64,000 nucleotides of DNA from Mycobacterium sp. 3519A. Its GTDB lineage: Bacteria > Actinomycetota > Actinomycetes > Mycobacteriales > Mycobacteriaceae. Below are positions 33,906 through 42,512 of the stretch, in pieces; the first letter of the stretch is position 1, and each line of letters begins with the position of its first letter. Made by a program: the position numbers and the translations under genes. The stretch spans positions 678,923-742,922 of the forward strand of contig NZ_OESG01000014.1 in NCBI RefSeq assembly GCF_900240945.1, in the 5' to 3' direction. The notes beneath the pieces are model-generated. The model was given only the letters and a program-made list of their open reading frames with translations. It was not told the origin of the DNA and did no database searches.

Positions 33906-35453
33906 CTACCAGGTATCGACGAACCGCCGGCCGCGGTGCGGTTGAGCTTCTGCCGCGGCGGCGGACAGTGTCGCTGCGATCAGATCGCGGGTATCGGCGG
34001 GGTCGATCACATCGTCGATTTCGAACAGCGCAGCGGCGTTGAGCGCCTTGGCATTTGCTTCCGCCGCGGCCGTCGCCTGCCGAACCCGTTCCTCGCGTTC
34101 CGCGTCATCGACGATCTTCTCGAGTTCCTTGCGCAGGCCCAACCGAACCGCGCCCTCCAGCCCCATCGGTCCGAGGTGCGCGCCGGGCCACGCGACCGTG
34201 AGCAACGGTTCGTGCAGACTGCCGCCGACCATCGCCTGCGCGCCAAGCCCGTAGCCGCGGCGCAGCACCACCGCTACCAACGGCACACGTAGGGCGGCGC
34301 CCGCCACCAACATGCGAGAGGCCCGGCGCACCAACGCTTCTGCCTCCGCCGCCGGCCCGACCATGTAGCCGGGACAGTCGACCAGCGACACCACCGGCAA
34401 CCCGAAGGCATCGCAGAGTTGCAGAAACCGGGCGGCCTTGTCGGCGGCCGCAGCCGTGATGGCACCCGCCATCACCATGGTGTTGTTCGCGATGACGCCT
34501 ACCGGGCGGCCTTCGATCCTGGCCAACGCGGTCACCATCTCCCTGGCGAAGCTCTCGCGCAGAAACGTCACCGAGCCTTCGTCGGCCAACGTCTCGATGA
34601 TCGGGTTCACCTTGTACGCACGCCGTTCGCGCTCGGGGATCATTGTGCGCAAACGTGTTTGGTCGCTGGCCGGGCCGGGCTTGGTCGCGCCCTGGAAGTA
34701 GCCGAGTAGTCGTTTGGTCACGGCGACGGCCTCGGCTTCGTCGGCCACCACGACGTCGACGACGCCGTTGGGCGCCTGCATCGAGATCGGGCCGACGTCG
34801 TCGGCGGCGACGTCCCCGAGGCCACCGCCCGCGATCATCGCGGGTCCGCCCATGCCGATCGACGCGTCGTCGGTGGCCACGATCAGATCGGCGCATCCGG
34901 CGATCACCGCGTTACCGGCGAAGCAGCGGCCCTTGACGATCGCGATCCGCGGCACCAGTCCCGACAGCGCCGCCCACAGTTTGAAGGCGCGGGCGTCCAG
35001 CGCCGAGACCGTCGGGTAGTCGGTGTCCCCGGGGCGTCCGCCGCCGCCTTCGGCGAAGAACACCGTGGGTAGCCGCATCCGCTCGATGAGTTCGAACAGC
35101 CTGTCCTTCTTGCGGTGTCCCAGCGCGCCCTGGGTGCCAGCCAGCACTGTGTAGTCGTAGGAGAGGACGGCGCATGCGCCGCCGTTGATGCGGGCCGTGC
35201 CCGCGACGAGGCCGTCTGCAGGGGTGCGCGCGATCAGGTCGTCGACGTCGCGGCGGAACCGCTGCGCCGCGATGGCGAACCGGCCGTACTCGACGAAGGA
35301 ACCCGGGTCGACGAGATCGTCGACGTTCTCGCGGGCGGTGCGCCCACCTGCGGCGTGCCTGCGCTCGACGGCATCGGGGCGGGCCGCGTCCTCGGTGAGC
35401 GCACGCCGTCTCAACAACTCCGCGTAGTCGTCGCGCATGGGGTCCTCAGGCAT
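33906..35453 (-). CDS. Acyl-CoA carboxylase beta subunit-type carboxyltransferase
   Basis: The 515-residue protein has both crotonase-fold halves of a biotin-dependent carboxyltransferase: an N-terminal domain with GGACAVLSYDYTVLAGTQG and FAEGGGGRPGD, and a C-terminal domain with AREMVTALARIEGRPVGVIA and VSLVDCPGYMVGPAAE. Such enzymes move CO2 from carboxybiotin to an acyl-CoA. No alpha (biotin) subunit lies nearby, so the partner and substrate are unknown. I take ATG 35453 (MPEDPMRDDY); ATG 35438 is the alternative. Confidence 0.85.
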   Translation of the reverse strand: MPEDPMRDDYAELLRRRALTEDAARPDAVERRHAAGGRTARENVDDLVDPGSFVEYGRFAIAAQRFRRDVDDLIARTPADGLVAGTARINGGACAVLSYDYTVLAGTQGALGHRKKDRLFELIERMRLPTVFFAEGGGGRPGDTDYPTVSALDARAFKLWAALSGLVPRIAIVKGRCFAGNAVIAGCADLIVATDDASIGMGGPAMIAGGGLGDVAADDVGPISMQAPNGVVDVVVADEAEAVAVTKRLLGYFQGATKPGPASDQTRLRTMIPERERRAYKVNPIIETLADEGSVTFLRESFAREMVTALARIEGRPVGVIANNTMVMAGAITAAAADKAARFLQLCDAFGLPVVSLVDCPGYMVGPAAEAEALVRRASRMLVAGAALRVPLVAVVLRRGYGLGAQAMVGGSLHEPLLTVAWPGAHLGPMGLEGAVRLGLRKELEKIVDDAEREERVRQATAAAEANAKALNAAALFEIDDVIDPADTRDLIAATLSAAAAEAQPHRGRRFVDTW

Positions 35454-35464
35454 GGCGTCCGATG

Positions 35465-35473
35465 TTATCCACA
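35465..35473 (+). promoter_or_regulatory. Isolated consensus DnaA box
   Basis: TTATCCACA matches the classical DnaA box exactly. It sits between the divergent carboxyltransferase and EVE genes. A second identical site, on the other strand, is at 58630-58638. No cluster is present, so this is not an origin. Confidence 0.4.
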
Positions 35474-35525
35474 GGCGGTGCGCTACCGGCGTCGATCTGT
35501 CGGCGATCCGGCTTACCGTGCGGAC

Positions 35526-35930
35526 ATGACTGCATGGATGAACACCGTCAGCCGTGACCACGTCCTGCGTGGGGTGCGGGGCCGCTTCACACAGGCCAAC
35601 CACGGCAAGCCGCACATGTTGAAGAAGATGGCCAAGGGGGACTGGATCGTCTTCTATTCGCCGAAGACCGATTATCCGAAGGGTGAGCCGTTGCAGGCGT
35701 TCACCGCGATCGGCCAAGTCGTCGACGACGAGCCCTATCAGGATTTCCAGACGTGGCGACGCACCGTCGACTTCCTGGAGTGCACCGAGACTCCGATTCG
35801 CCCGCTGCTCGAGAAGCTCGAGTTCATCGAGGACAAGACGCGGTGGGGATACAAGTTCCGGGCTGGAGTGTTCAAGATCAGCGACCAGGACTTCGACGTG
35901 CTCCGTTCGGCGATGACCGACTCCGGCTGA
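35526..35930 (+). CDS. EVE domain-containing protein (UPF0310 type)
   Basis: The 134-residue protein starts MTAWMNTVSRDHVLRGVRG and contains GDWIVFYSPKTDYPKGEPLQ followed by FTAIGQVVDDEPYQ, the pattern of the small EVE/PUA-like family (UPF0310). EVE domains are thought to bind modified bases in nucleic acids; the target here is unknown. The start ATG 35526 is the first in frame. A pirin gene follows after 16 bases on the same strand. Confidence 0.85.
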   Translation: MTAWMNTVSRDHVLRGVRGRFTQANHGKPHMLKKMAKGDWIVFYSPKTDYPKGEPLQAFTAIGQVVDDEPYQDFQTWRRTVDFLECTETPIRPLLEKLEFIEDKTRWGYKFRAGVFKISDQDFDVLRSAMTDSG

Positions 35931-35946
35931 GGGCTACCGTGGGTGC

Positions 35947-36912
35947 GTGAGCAACACCGATCCGGCGCCCTCCGAAGTCGCCTGTGCCGCTTTGCCGTTC
36001 GCGGGCGTACTGCATCCACGTGAGGTGCCGCTGGGTGGCCCGCGCGCCATCAAGGTGCGCCGCACCCTGCCCCAGCGGGAGCGGTCGCTGATCGGGGCGT
36101 GGTGTTTCGCCGACCATTACGGTCCGCACGACGTGCGAGGCGGCACCGGCATGGACGTGCCGCCGCATCCGCACACCGGATTGCAAACGGTCAGTTGGCT
36201 TTTCAGCGGCGAGGTGGAACACCGCGACAGCGCCGGCGTGCACGCGATGGTGCGGCCGGGAGAGCTGAACCTGATGACCGCGGGCGCGGGCATCTGCCAT
36301 TCCGAGGTGTCCACCGCGGCCACCACGGTGCTGCATGGCGTCCAGTTGTGGGTGGCGCTGCCCGACGCCGACCGGGACACCGACCGCGACTTCGCCCACT
36401 ACGCGCCGCAGCCGCGACGGCTCGGCGACGCCACGGTGCGGGTTTTTCTCGGCGAGCTCGAGGGCGACCGCTCCCCCGTGCACACCTTCACCCCGCTGCT
36501 CGGCGCGCAGGTCGACCTGGCTCCGGGCGCGGAGCTGAGCCTCGAGGTCGATCCCGCGTTCGAGCACGGCGTGCTGCTCGATCAGGGCAGCGTGGAGGTC
36601 GCGGGCACGCCGCTGGACGTGGCCGACCTCGCGTTCCAGGACGTTGGATGCGAGCGGTTGCACGTGGCCAACCGGGGCCAGGCGCCGGCCCGTGTGGTGC
36701 TGCTCGGCGGCCCGCCGTTTCCGGAGCAACTGGTGATGTGGTGGAACTTCGTCGGGCGCAGCCACGACGACATCGCGGCGTATCGCGAACTGTGGCAGAA
36801 CCATGACGCGCGCTTCGGCGCAGTGCAGGGATATCAGGGCGCGGTATCGCGGCTCCCGGCGCCACCGCTGCCAAATGCGACGTTGCGCCCGCGGCCCAAC
36901 CACGGGGTATAG
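35947..36912 (+). CDS. Pirin family protein (second copy)
   Basis: The 321-residue bicupin has the N-terminal metal pattern VPPHPHTGLQTVSW and GAGICHSEVSTA, giving the His-His-His-Glu iron site, and a second cupin with EHGVLLDQGSVEVAG. It is clearly diverged from the pirin at 3636-4610. The start is GTG 35947. It is followed after 7 bases by the GNAT gene, suggesting co-transcription. Function within the pirin family is not resolvable from sequence. Confidence 0.85.
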   Translation: MSNTDPAPSEVACAALPFAGVLHPREVPLGGPRAIKVRRTLPQRERSLIGAWCFADHYGPHDVRGGTGMDVPPHPHTGLQTVSWLFSGEVEHRDSAGVHAMVRPGELNLMTAGAGICHSEVSTAATTVLHGVQLWVALPDADRDTDRDFAHYAPQPRRLGDATVRVFLGELEGDRSPVHTFTPLLGAQVDLAPGAELSLEVDPAFEHGVLLDQGSVEVAGTPLDVADLAFQDVGCERLHVANRGQAPARVVLLGGPPFPEQLVMWWNFVGRSHDDIAAYRELWQNHDARFGAVQGYQGAVSRLPAPPLPNATLRPRPNHGV

Positions 36913-36919
36913 AAGAGGC

Positions 36920-37252
36920 ATGACCACCGACAAGACCGGCGCACCGACGACAGTCACCCAGGAACCCGACCGCTTCACCATCTCCGTCGACGGACAGCAA
37001 GTCGGCTTCACCGAGTACGCCGATCGCGACGGCCAGCGGATCTTCCCGCATACCGAGGTGCTCGACGAGTTCGGTGGGCGCGGGCTGGGAACCATCGTCA
37101 TCTCCGAGGCGCTGCAGGCCACCCGCGACGCGGGGCTGCGAATCGTCGCCGTGTGCCCCATGGTCGCCGGCTATGTCGGCAAGCACCCCGAGCTCGCCGA
37201 CGTCGCCGACCCGGCCGATTCCGAGGTCGAACGCTGGCTGGCTAATCGTTAG
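36920..37252 (+). CDS. Small GNAT-family N-acetyltransferase (YidJ/Gcn5-like)
   Basis: The 110-residue protein has the short GNAT fold with FTEYADRDGQRIFPHTEV, the acetyl-CoA loop EFGGRGLGTIVISEAL, and VAVCPMVAGYVGKHPEL, the pattern of the single-domain Gcn5-like family (human GATD/NATD1 type). The natural substrate is unknown. AGAAGAGG precedes ATG 36920. It sits directly after the pirin gene and 27 bases before the thioesterase. Confidence 0.87.
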   Translation: MTTDKTGAPTTVTQEPDRFTISVDGQQVGFTEYADRDGQRIFPHTEVLDEFGGRGLGTIVISEALQATRDAGLRIVAVCPMVAGYVGKHPELADVADPADSEVERWLANR

Positions 37253-37279
37253 ATGGCCTAGCCCGATATCGTCGCCTTC

Positions 37280-38083
37280 GTGGCGACCGCATTCTTCGTG
37301 GCCGACGGCGACGTCTTCACCCCCCAGTCGATCGCACGCGGCCCGTGGGGGCAGACAATCAGCGGCAACTACGTCGGCGGCCTGCTCGGCCACGTCCTCG
37401 AGCGCGACGCCGGCGAACCCGAGCTGCAGCCCACCCGCCTGACGGTCGACCTGTTCCGGCCCGCCGCGTTGGCACCGGTGCGCGTCGACACGTCGGTCAC
37501 CCGGCACGGCCGTCGGCTGAAACTGGTCGACGCGCTGATGACCCAGGGCGATACCGTCGTCGCCCGCGCCAGCGCTCTGTTTCTGCGCCGCGGCGAACAG
37601 CCCTCCGCGGAAGTCTGGTCGTCACCGGTGACCATGCCGCCCGTTCCGGAGTCCCCCGATCCGATTCCGCGCGGCCTGGCGATGCTGGTGTGGACCTACG
37701 GCAAAAACGACCACACCCCCGGCCCGGGGTTCGGGCTGGAGGCGTGGCAGCACGCGGGGCCGAAACACATCTGGGTCCGCGACATCAGGCCGTTGGTCGA
37801 CGGCGAAGAACTCAGCCCGTTCACTCGGGCCGCGATGGCCGGTGACATGGTCAGCTCGCTGACCCATTTCGGCACCGAGGGTTTGCAATTCATCAACGCC
37901 GACTACACGCTGACACTGAGCCGGCTGCCGCAAGGCCCGTACCTCGGCCTCGCCGCGTTGACCCATTACAGCCACGACGGCGTGGCGACCGGCACGGCCA
38001 CCATTGTCGATCAGCACGGCCCGATCGGGAGCGGCGTGGCCAATGCCCTGGCGAACCCGGGCTTCGACCCGCCGCATCCTTAA
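37280..38083 (+). CDS. Double hot-dog acyl-CoA thioesterase family protein
   Basis: The 267-residue protein has two hot-dog-like halves (SISGNYVGGLLGHVL-type N-terminal half; FTRAAMAGDMVSSLTHFG in the C-terminal half, with an aspartate in the usual catalytic region). Such TesB-like enzymes hydrolyse acyl-CoAs. Start GTG 37280 is the best available. Stop TAA 38081-38083 runs straight into a small palindrome. Confidence 0.75.
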   Translation: MATAFFVADGDVFTPQSIARGPWGQTISGNYVGGLLGHVLERDAGEPELQPTRLTVDLFRPAALAPVRVDTSVTRHGRRLKLVDALMTQGDTVVARASALFLRRGEQPSAEVWSSPVTMPPVPESPDPIPRGLAMLVWTYGKNDHTPGPGFGLEAWQHAGPKHIWVRDIRPLVDGEELSPFTRAAMAGDMVSSLTHFGTEGLQFINADYTLTLSRLPQGPYLGLAALTHYSHDGVATGTATIVDQHGPIGSGVANALANPGFDPPHP

Positions 38084-38113
38084 CTTTTCAAAAGTCGAGT
38101 AGTCGGATACTCG
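38083..38113. promoter_or_regulatory. Two adjacent small palindromes before the subtilase gene
   Basis: ACTTTT-C-AAAAGT (38083-38095) and CGAGTA-GTCGGA-TACTCG (38096-38113) lie back to back in an AT-richer stretch. They may be a weak terminator of the thioesterase gene, or operators for the next gene, whose start is 66 bases further on with GGAGGGG before it. Confidence 0.4.
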
Positions 38114-38178
38114 CGGTGTCTGCCGCGTCCGGGTTGATGCTGTCTCCATCCAGTTGTCCATTGGAGGGGGATTGACAA

Positions 38179-40392
38179 ATGGGTCCTGTCAGTGCGGCCA
38201 CAAGTGACCGCGTTCATTTCAGCATTGAAGCCGACGAAATCGTCGACCCGGCGACAACGGTCACGATCCGATTGCCCGGCGCGGTTGACGCGCAGAGCGT
38301 TCAGAGCGCCATCCGGGTGATACGCGGCAGTGACGAAGTGCCCGCCACAATCACGCGCGCACGAAATGGTCGGTCGGTGAAGGTGGACCTCGGTGCCACT
38401 ACGCACTTCGGTGCTTACCGCTTGGAGATCGATGAACTGCTCAGCACCAAGGGTGAACGCATCACCGAAATGGTGCGCCTACCCTTCTGCGTACTTCCCG
38501 CGTCCTGCAAGGCGCTGACGGGCAAACGTGTCGAGCACAGCGTCCGACTCGAATTCGACGACTTGAATGTCCACCGGCTCGCACCGGGGCAGACGGGCAG
38601 GAACGGCCATGTCGACGTCATGAAGGTCGTCGACCGCACGACCGGTGAGCCGGCCGAGTTGGCCTTCGACGAGCAGGGCAGCGTCGTCGACATCCGTGAG
38701 CGCCTGACGGCACTGGACAAGCGGCGCGCGCAGAAGTTCGGCAGCCTGGATCCGGGTCTCTACGAGCGGCTCGGATCCACCTCGCACGGCGAGCGGATTC
38801 CGGTCGTGGTGTGGGCACGCATCGAATTGCCCTCAGCGCCATACGAAAAGCCCGCGGATCAACGCAGCGCAGAACCGCCCCGTGGCGAAGCCCGGGTGGC
38901 CGAATCGGTGCGCCCGGCGTTGGCCAATCTTCAACAGGCTTTGGCCCGTCATGATGTTTCCGTCCGCGGTAAATCCCGTCGCGATGACACCTTGCCTCTG
39001 GTCACCGCAGAGGTCACCGCGGACCAACTGCGTGCGTTGTCGCGCGACGAGGCGGTCGGCGCAATATTCTTCGACGACCGAACCGCGACCAACGACCTCG
39101 GCAACTCGATCGCCATCGCCCGCACGAATACCGCTCACGCACTCGGTTTCGACGGCACCGGCGTGCGTGTTGCCGTCTTCGAGGACGGGCCCAGCGACAC
39201 CACCAATCTGAGCTTCGAAGGGCGCTACACCAGCAGCCCCGACGCCAGCGCGCATGCCCGTCTGACATCGGCGATCATCAAGAACACCGAGCCGAGAATG
39301 CCGCACGGCCATGCGCCGGACTGCGACCTCTACTCGGCCAATTCGTCTGACAACGACGCGCTGCTGTGGGCCGTGCGTGATCAGGGCTGCACGGTTATCA
39401 GCCAGAGCTTCCACCGGTCGAGTGAACCGGGAAGCGCGACACTGCAATCCGATGACGTTCTGAAGGACTGGCTCGCGTTGCGGTGGCCGTATCCGACCAT
39501 CGTGCAGGCGGCAGGCAACTTCTGGAAAGGCGATGACGACGCCATCGATCCGCCCGAAGCCGAATATGTCAACCACAAGGGCTACAACACCCTGTCAGTT
39601 GGCAACCACAACGACAGTGCCAGTGCGATGTCGGGCGACTCGACCTTCCGCAATCCGAGCACCGCACACGGCGATCGCGAATTGCCCGAGATCGCCGCGA
39701 ACGGCACCTGGGTGGCGGCGGTCGGCGAGAACATGCCAGGCACCAGCTTCGCCGCGCCGGCGGCGGCCGGTGTCGTGGCGCTGCTCCAAGACGTCGACCC
39801 GGTGCTCAGCTCGTGGCCGGAGGGCTGCCGGGCCATCATGCTGGCGGCCGCAGGCCGCAACGTTCGGGGTGGGACGTGGTGGCAAGACGTTTCGGCGGGC
39901 GTCGACGGTCGCGACGGTGCCGGTGCGGTTGACGCCGGCGCGGGTGTCGCCATCGCTCGGCAGAGGCGGCGGCGCAATGCATCGGCCTCGCGTCACGGCT
40001 GGGACGTCGGGACGTTGTCATCGTCGGCGATCGGCCGAGATGGCTTGGCCACCTTCAGGTATCACATCCACGTTCCGCCGCTGCTGGTGGCGGCGCGCGT
40101 GAAAGTTGCGCTGGCATGGGACAGCGCGGTCAGTACGTTCCTGGGCTTCCCGCTGTTCTCGAGGCTGACGGTCGATCTCGACCTCAGCGTGCGTGACAGT
40201 CACGGCGCGATAGTGGGCACATCGGCGTCGTGGGACAACAGCTACGAGATCGTCGAGTTCGCCGCGAGGGCTGGCGAGACCTATGAGGTGGTCATCCGGC
40301 GCTGGTCCGGCAGTGACGATGTGTGGTTCGGAGTGGCTTGGACGGTAAGCGGACGCAATCTGCTGCTGCCGGTCGAATCACTGCAGTCTTGA
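38179..40392 (+). CDS. Large subtilase-like protein without a signal peptide
   Basis: The 737-residue protein is an S8-family peptidase relative. Residues 1-290 form a beta-rich, then helical, N-terminal region unlike mycosins. The catalytic region has VAVFEDGPSD (Glu335 where the catalytic Asp is expected, Asp336 next), a possible His359, oxyanion Asn446 (QAAGN) and Ser523 (MPGTSFAAPAAAG). A C-terminal beta domain (about 600-720, VKVALAWDSAVS) resembles a P-like domain. There is no signal peptide or membrane segment, so it is probably cytoplasmic. GGAGGGG lies 9 bases before ATG 38179. It is the most foreign-looking gene of this region. Confidence 0.8.
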   Translation: MGPVSAATSDRVHFSIEADEIVDPATTVTIRLPGAVDAQSVQSAIRVIRGSDEVPATITRARNGRSVKVDLGATTHFGAYRLEIDELLSTKGERITEMVRLPFCVLPASCKALTGKRVEHSVRLEFDDLNVHRLAPGQTGRNGHVDVMKVVDRTTGEPAELAFDEQGSVVDIRERLTALDKRRAQKFGSLDPGLYERLGSTSHGERIPVVVWARIELPSAPYEKPADQRSAEPPRGEARVAESVRPALANLQQALARHDVSVRGKSRRDDTLPLVTAEVTADQLRALSRDEAVGAIFFDDRTATNDLGNSIAIARTNTAHALGFDGTGVRVAVFEDGPSDTTNLSFEGRYTSSPDASAHARLTSAIIKNTEPRMPHGHAPDCDLYSANSSDNDALLWAVRDQGCTVISQSFHRSSEPGSATLQSDDVLKDWLALRWPYPTIVQAAGNFWKGDDDAIDPPEAEYVNHKGYNTLSVGNHNDSASAMSGDSTFRNPSTAHGDRELPEIAANGTWVAAVGENMPGTSFAAPAAAGVVALLQDVDPVLSSWPEGCRAIMLAAAGRNVRGGTWWQDVSAGVDGRDGAGAVDAGAGVAIARQRRRRNASASRHGWDVGTLSSSAIGRDGLATFRYHIHVPPLLVAARVKVALAWDSAVSTFLGFPLFSRLTVDLDLSVRDSHGAIVGTSASWDNSYEIVEFAARAGETYEVVIRRWSGSDDVWFGVAWTVSGRNLLLPVESLQS

Positions 40393-40397
40393 AACGC

Positions 40398-40431
40398 ACT
40401 GCACCCCGCAGGCGTTTCCGCGGGGTGCAGT
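40398..40431. terminator. Bidirectional hairpin between convergent genes
   Basis: ACTGCACCCCGC (40398-40409) and GCGGGGTGCAGT (40420-40431) are perfect 12-base arms with a 10-base loop. It lies in the 50-base gap between the subtilase gene and the convergent ferritin-like gene and probably ends both transcripts. Confidence 0.8.
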
Positions 40432-40442
40432 GTTGATCATGG

Positions 40443-41408
40443 TCAGCTCAGGCCGACGACCTCCTGAGCGATATCGGCCAGTCGCGTCTGCGCGGCCGAC
40501 ACCACCCGCTGGCGGTTCTTGTGAGCCTCCTCGTAGGCCACGATCGCCCGCACGTCGGCCGGGTCGGTGAGTTCCTTGACCTCGGCGACGGCTTCCGCGA
40601 CGGTCAACTCGTCATAGCCGGCGATCGGAAGCTCGTCGGCGTCCAGCACACCGCCCGCGGTGCGCGCGGCATGCAGTGCGTCCGCGGCCCGGTTTGCGCC
40701 CTCGTCCCTGCTGACTTCTTCGGCGCGTTGCAGCGCCGCGTCCCGCGAGGCCGAAAGCGCCTTGAGTGCAACCTCACCCGCGCGCTGCGCGCGACGAACC
40801 AGATCGTCGACAGCAGGCCCCGCCGAGCGCAGCAACTCCGCGACCCGTTCGGCCGACTGCGCCGACCAGCCCATCGGCAGATTCACCAGCTTGACCGCCG
40901 TGCCGGTGGCCGCCTGCAGCGGGGTGCGCCGCAGCGCGGCGGGCCCGCCGAGCGCGTTTTCCGCCAGCACCGTCGTCAGCCAGTTCACGGTGGCCGAGTG
41001 TGCAGTGATCAACCGGTCGGCGAGTCCCTCGATGTCCGAACGCTTCGCGGCCACCGCAAGCGCCTTGATGTACCGCGACCGGTCCAGCAGTTGGTCCTCC
41101 AACGCCAGGTCGCCCAGCAGCGCCTCGTCGAACGGCTGCGCCTGCTCGGTCAGCGCCTTCACCGCGGCGGCGGCGCGGCCCAGGAACGGCCCGATCGTGT
41201 CGGGAAAGCCGCCCAGATCGCGGATCGCCTTCTCGATCGCCTCGGCACGAATGCGGCCGTTCTCGGCGTTCTGGGTCAGCTCACGACGCACCGCGTCGGT
41301 CCGGGCCTGCGCCACACGCGTCTCGGCGACCTGGATCTCGGTATGCGTCAAGTCCAGCACGGTGCGAAGCTGCGTGAGCAGCGTGGTTTCGGTTTCTGTT
41401 GTAGCCAT
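40443..41408 (-). CDS. Ferritin-like domain protein with a C-terminal helical motif of lipid-droplet proteins
   Basis: The 321-residue, almost wholly helical protein has a ferritin-like N-terminal bundle (ETRVAQARTDAVRRELTQN; ALEDQLLDRSRYIKALAVAA) and a C-terminal segment ELPIAGYDELTVAEAV followed by VRAIVAYEEAHKNRQRVVSA. That segment resembles a small motif found in mycobacterial lipid-droplet and surface-associated proteins. No full di-iron ligand set is obvious, so it may not bind metal. It stands alone, ended by the shared hairpin. Confidence 0.65.
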   Translation of the reverse strand: MATTETETTLLTQLRTVLDLTHTEIQVAETRVAQARTDAVRRELTQNAENGRIRAEAIEKAIRDLGGFPDTIGPFLGRAAAAVKALTEQAQPFDEALLGDLALEDQLLDRSRYIKALAVAAKRSDIEGLADRLITAHSATVNWLTTVLAENALGGPAALRRTPLQAATGTAVKLVNLPMGWSAQSAERVAELLRSAGPAVDDLVRRAQRAGEVALKALSASRDAALQRAEEVSRDEGANRAADALHAARTAGGVLDADELPIAGYDELTVAEAVAEVKELTDPADVRAIVAYEEAHKNRQRVVSAAQTRLADIAQEVVGLS

Positions 41409-41528
41409 TAGGTTTTGCCCCCTGTGGTTGGTATCGGGATCGGCGCATCAGCGCACCTATCCGTCGGCTACCCGCAGCACGGAGCGAGCGGAACGCGATC
41501 GGCGTGTGAGATAAGTCGCAATGTCCCC

Positions 41529-42005
41529 TCAGCGGGGCTTGAGCACCACGACCGGAATCTCGCGGTCGGTCCAGCTCTGGTAATTGTCGAAATCCGCGTA
41601 CAACTCGACCAGCCTGGGCCACAACCGGGCCCGCTCCTCGGCGTCGGCGGTCACCGCATGCACCGGCCGCCGGTCGGCGCCGATCTCGATGAAGGTGTCG
41701 GGGTTGGCCACCAGGTTCCGGTACCACTGCGGGTGTTCGGGCCGACCGCCCTGCGACGCGACGATCACCACGTCGGCGCCGTCGAACATGTACAGCAGCG
41801 GCGTGACGAACACCTTGCCGGACTTGCGGCCACGGTGCTCGAGCAGCAACGTCGGCACCGGCTTGCGGAAACCCGCGCCGATGCGCCATTTGCCGCCGAT
41901 CCTGCCGCCCGTGCGGCGGTACACCGCGACGTGCGCCTTGCCCGCGTACTTGAAGATCTTCGGCAGCAGCGGCGAGTCCAGCTGCTTGGGGCGTTGCTGC
42001 GGCAT
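41529..42005 (-). CDS. Deazaflavin (F420)-dependent nitroreductase family protein
   Basis: The 158-residue split-barrel protein has LLEHRGRKSGKVFVTPLLYM and VVIVASQGGRPEHPQWYRNL, the conserved F420-binding signature of the Ddn family. Ddn-type enzymes reduce quinones and nitro compounds using F420H2; substrate here is unknown. ATG 42005 shares one base with the stop of the next upstream gene (TGATG), so the two split-barrel genes are coupled. Confidence 0.88.
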   Translation of the reverse strand: MPQQRPKQLDSPLLPKIFKYAGKAHVAVYRRTGGRIGGKWRIGAGFRKPVPTLLLEHRGRKSGKVFVTPLLYMFDGADVVIVASQGGRPEHPQWYRNLVANPDTFIEIGADRRPVHAVTADAEERARLWPRLVELYADFDNYQSWTDREIPVVVLKPR

Positions 42006-42502
42006 CAGAGATAGGCCGCCGTGCTGCCGCCGACCGGCATGGCAGGCATACCGAGCTTGCGGTGATCCCAGCTGCGCATCCTGCTGGGCACCACGCGCAC
42101 GCAGATGCGGTTGTTCATCATCTGGTCGATGAACGGACGCATCTCCTCAGAGTAGGGGCCGGTGTATCGCTCCCATACGCTGATGCCAACGCGCAGAATG
42201 GTTTCCGGGTCGTCGACGATCTCCGCCTTGCCGTCGATCGACACCCCGCGCAACGTGTCGTAGCTCTGCCCGTCCTCGATCATCACCGTGATGGTCGGAT
42301 CGCGGCGCAGGTTGACCGCCTTCTGCGACTTGGCCTTGGTCTCGAACCAGATCTCGCCGTCGACGACCGCGTACCACATCGCGACCAGGTGCGGCCTGCC
42401 GTCGGGCAGTACGGTGGCCATCGTCGCCGTCCTGCTGCGCTCAATGAATTCGGCGATTTCCTCGTCGCTCATGACGATTTTCGCCCGCTCGTTTTTGCCC
42501 AC
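42005..42502 (-). CDS. PPOX-class F420/FMN-dependent split-barrel protein
   Basis: The 165-residue protein has TATMATVLPDGRPHLVAMWY, then GEIWFETKAKSQKAVNLRRD, typical of pyridoxamine-phosphate-oxidase-like F420 enzymes in mycobacteria. It starts 10 bases after the molybdopterin oxidoreductase stop, so it is probably in its operon. The substrate is unknown. Confidence 0.85.
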   Translation of the reverse strand: MGKNERAKIVMSDEEIAEFIERSRTATMATVLPDGRPHLVAMWYAVVDGEIWFETKAKSQKAVNLRRDPTITVMIEDGQSYDTLRGVSIDGKAEIVDDPETILRVGISVWERYTGPYSEEMRPFIDQMMNNRICVRVVPSRMRSWDHRKLGMPAMPVGGSTAAYL

Positions 42503-42512
42503 GGCTACATCC

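Noticed and set aside
35465..35473. DnaA box as part of a second replication origin
   Set aside because: Only one box is present, with no AT-rich unwinding region or dnaA/dnaN genes.
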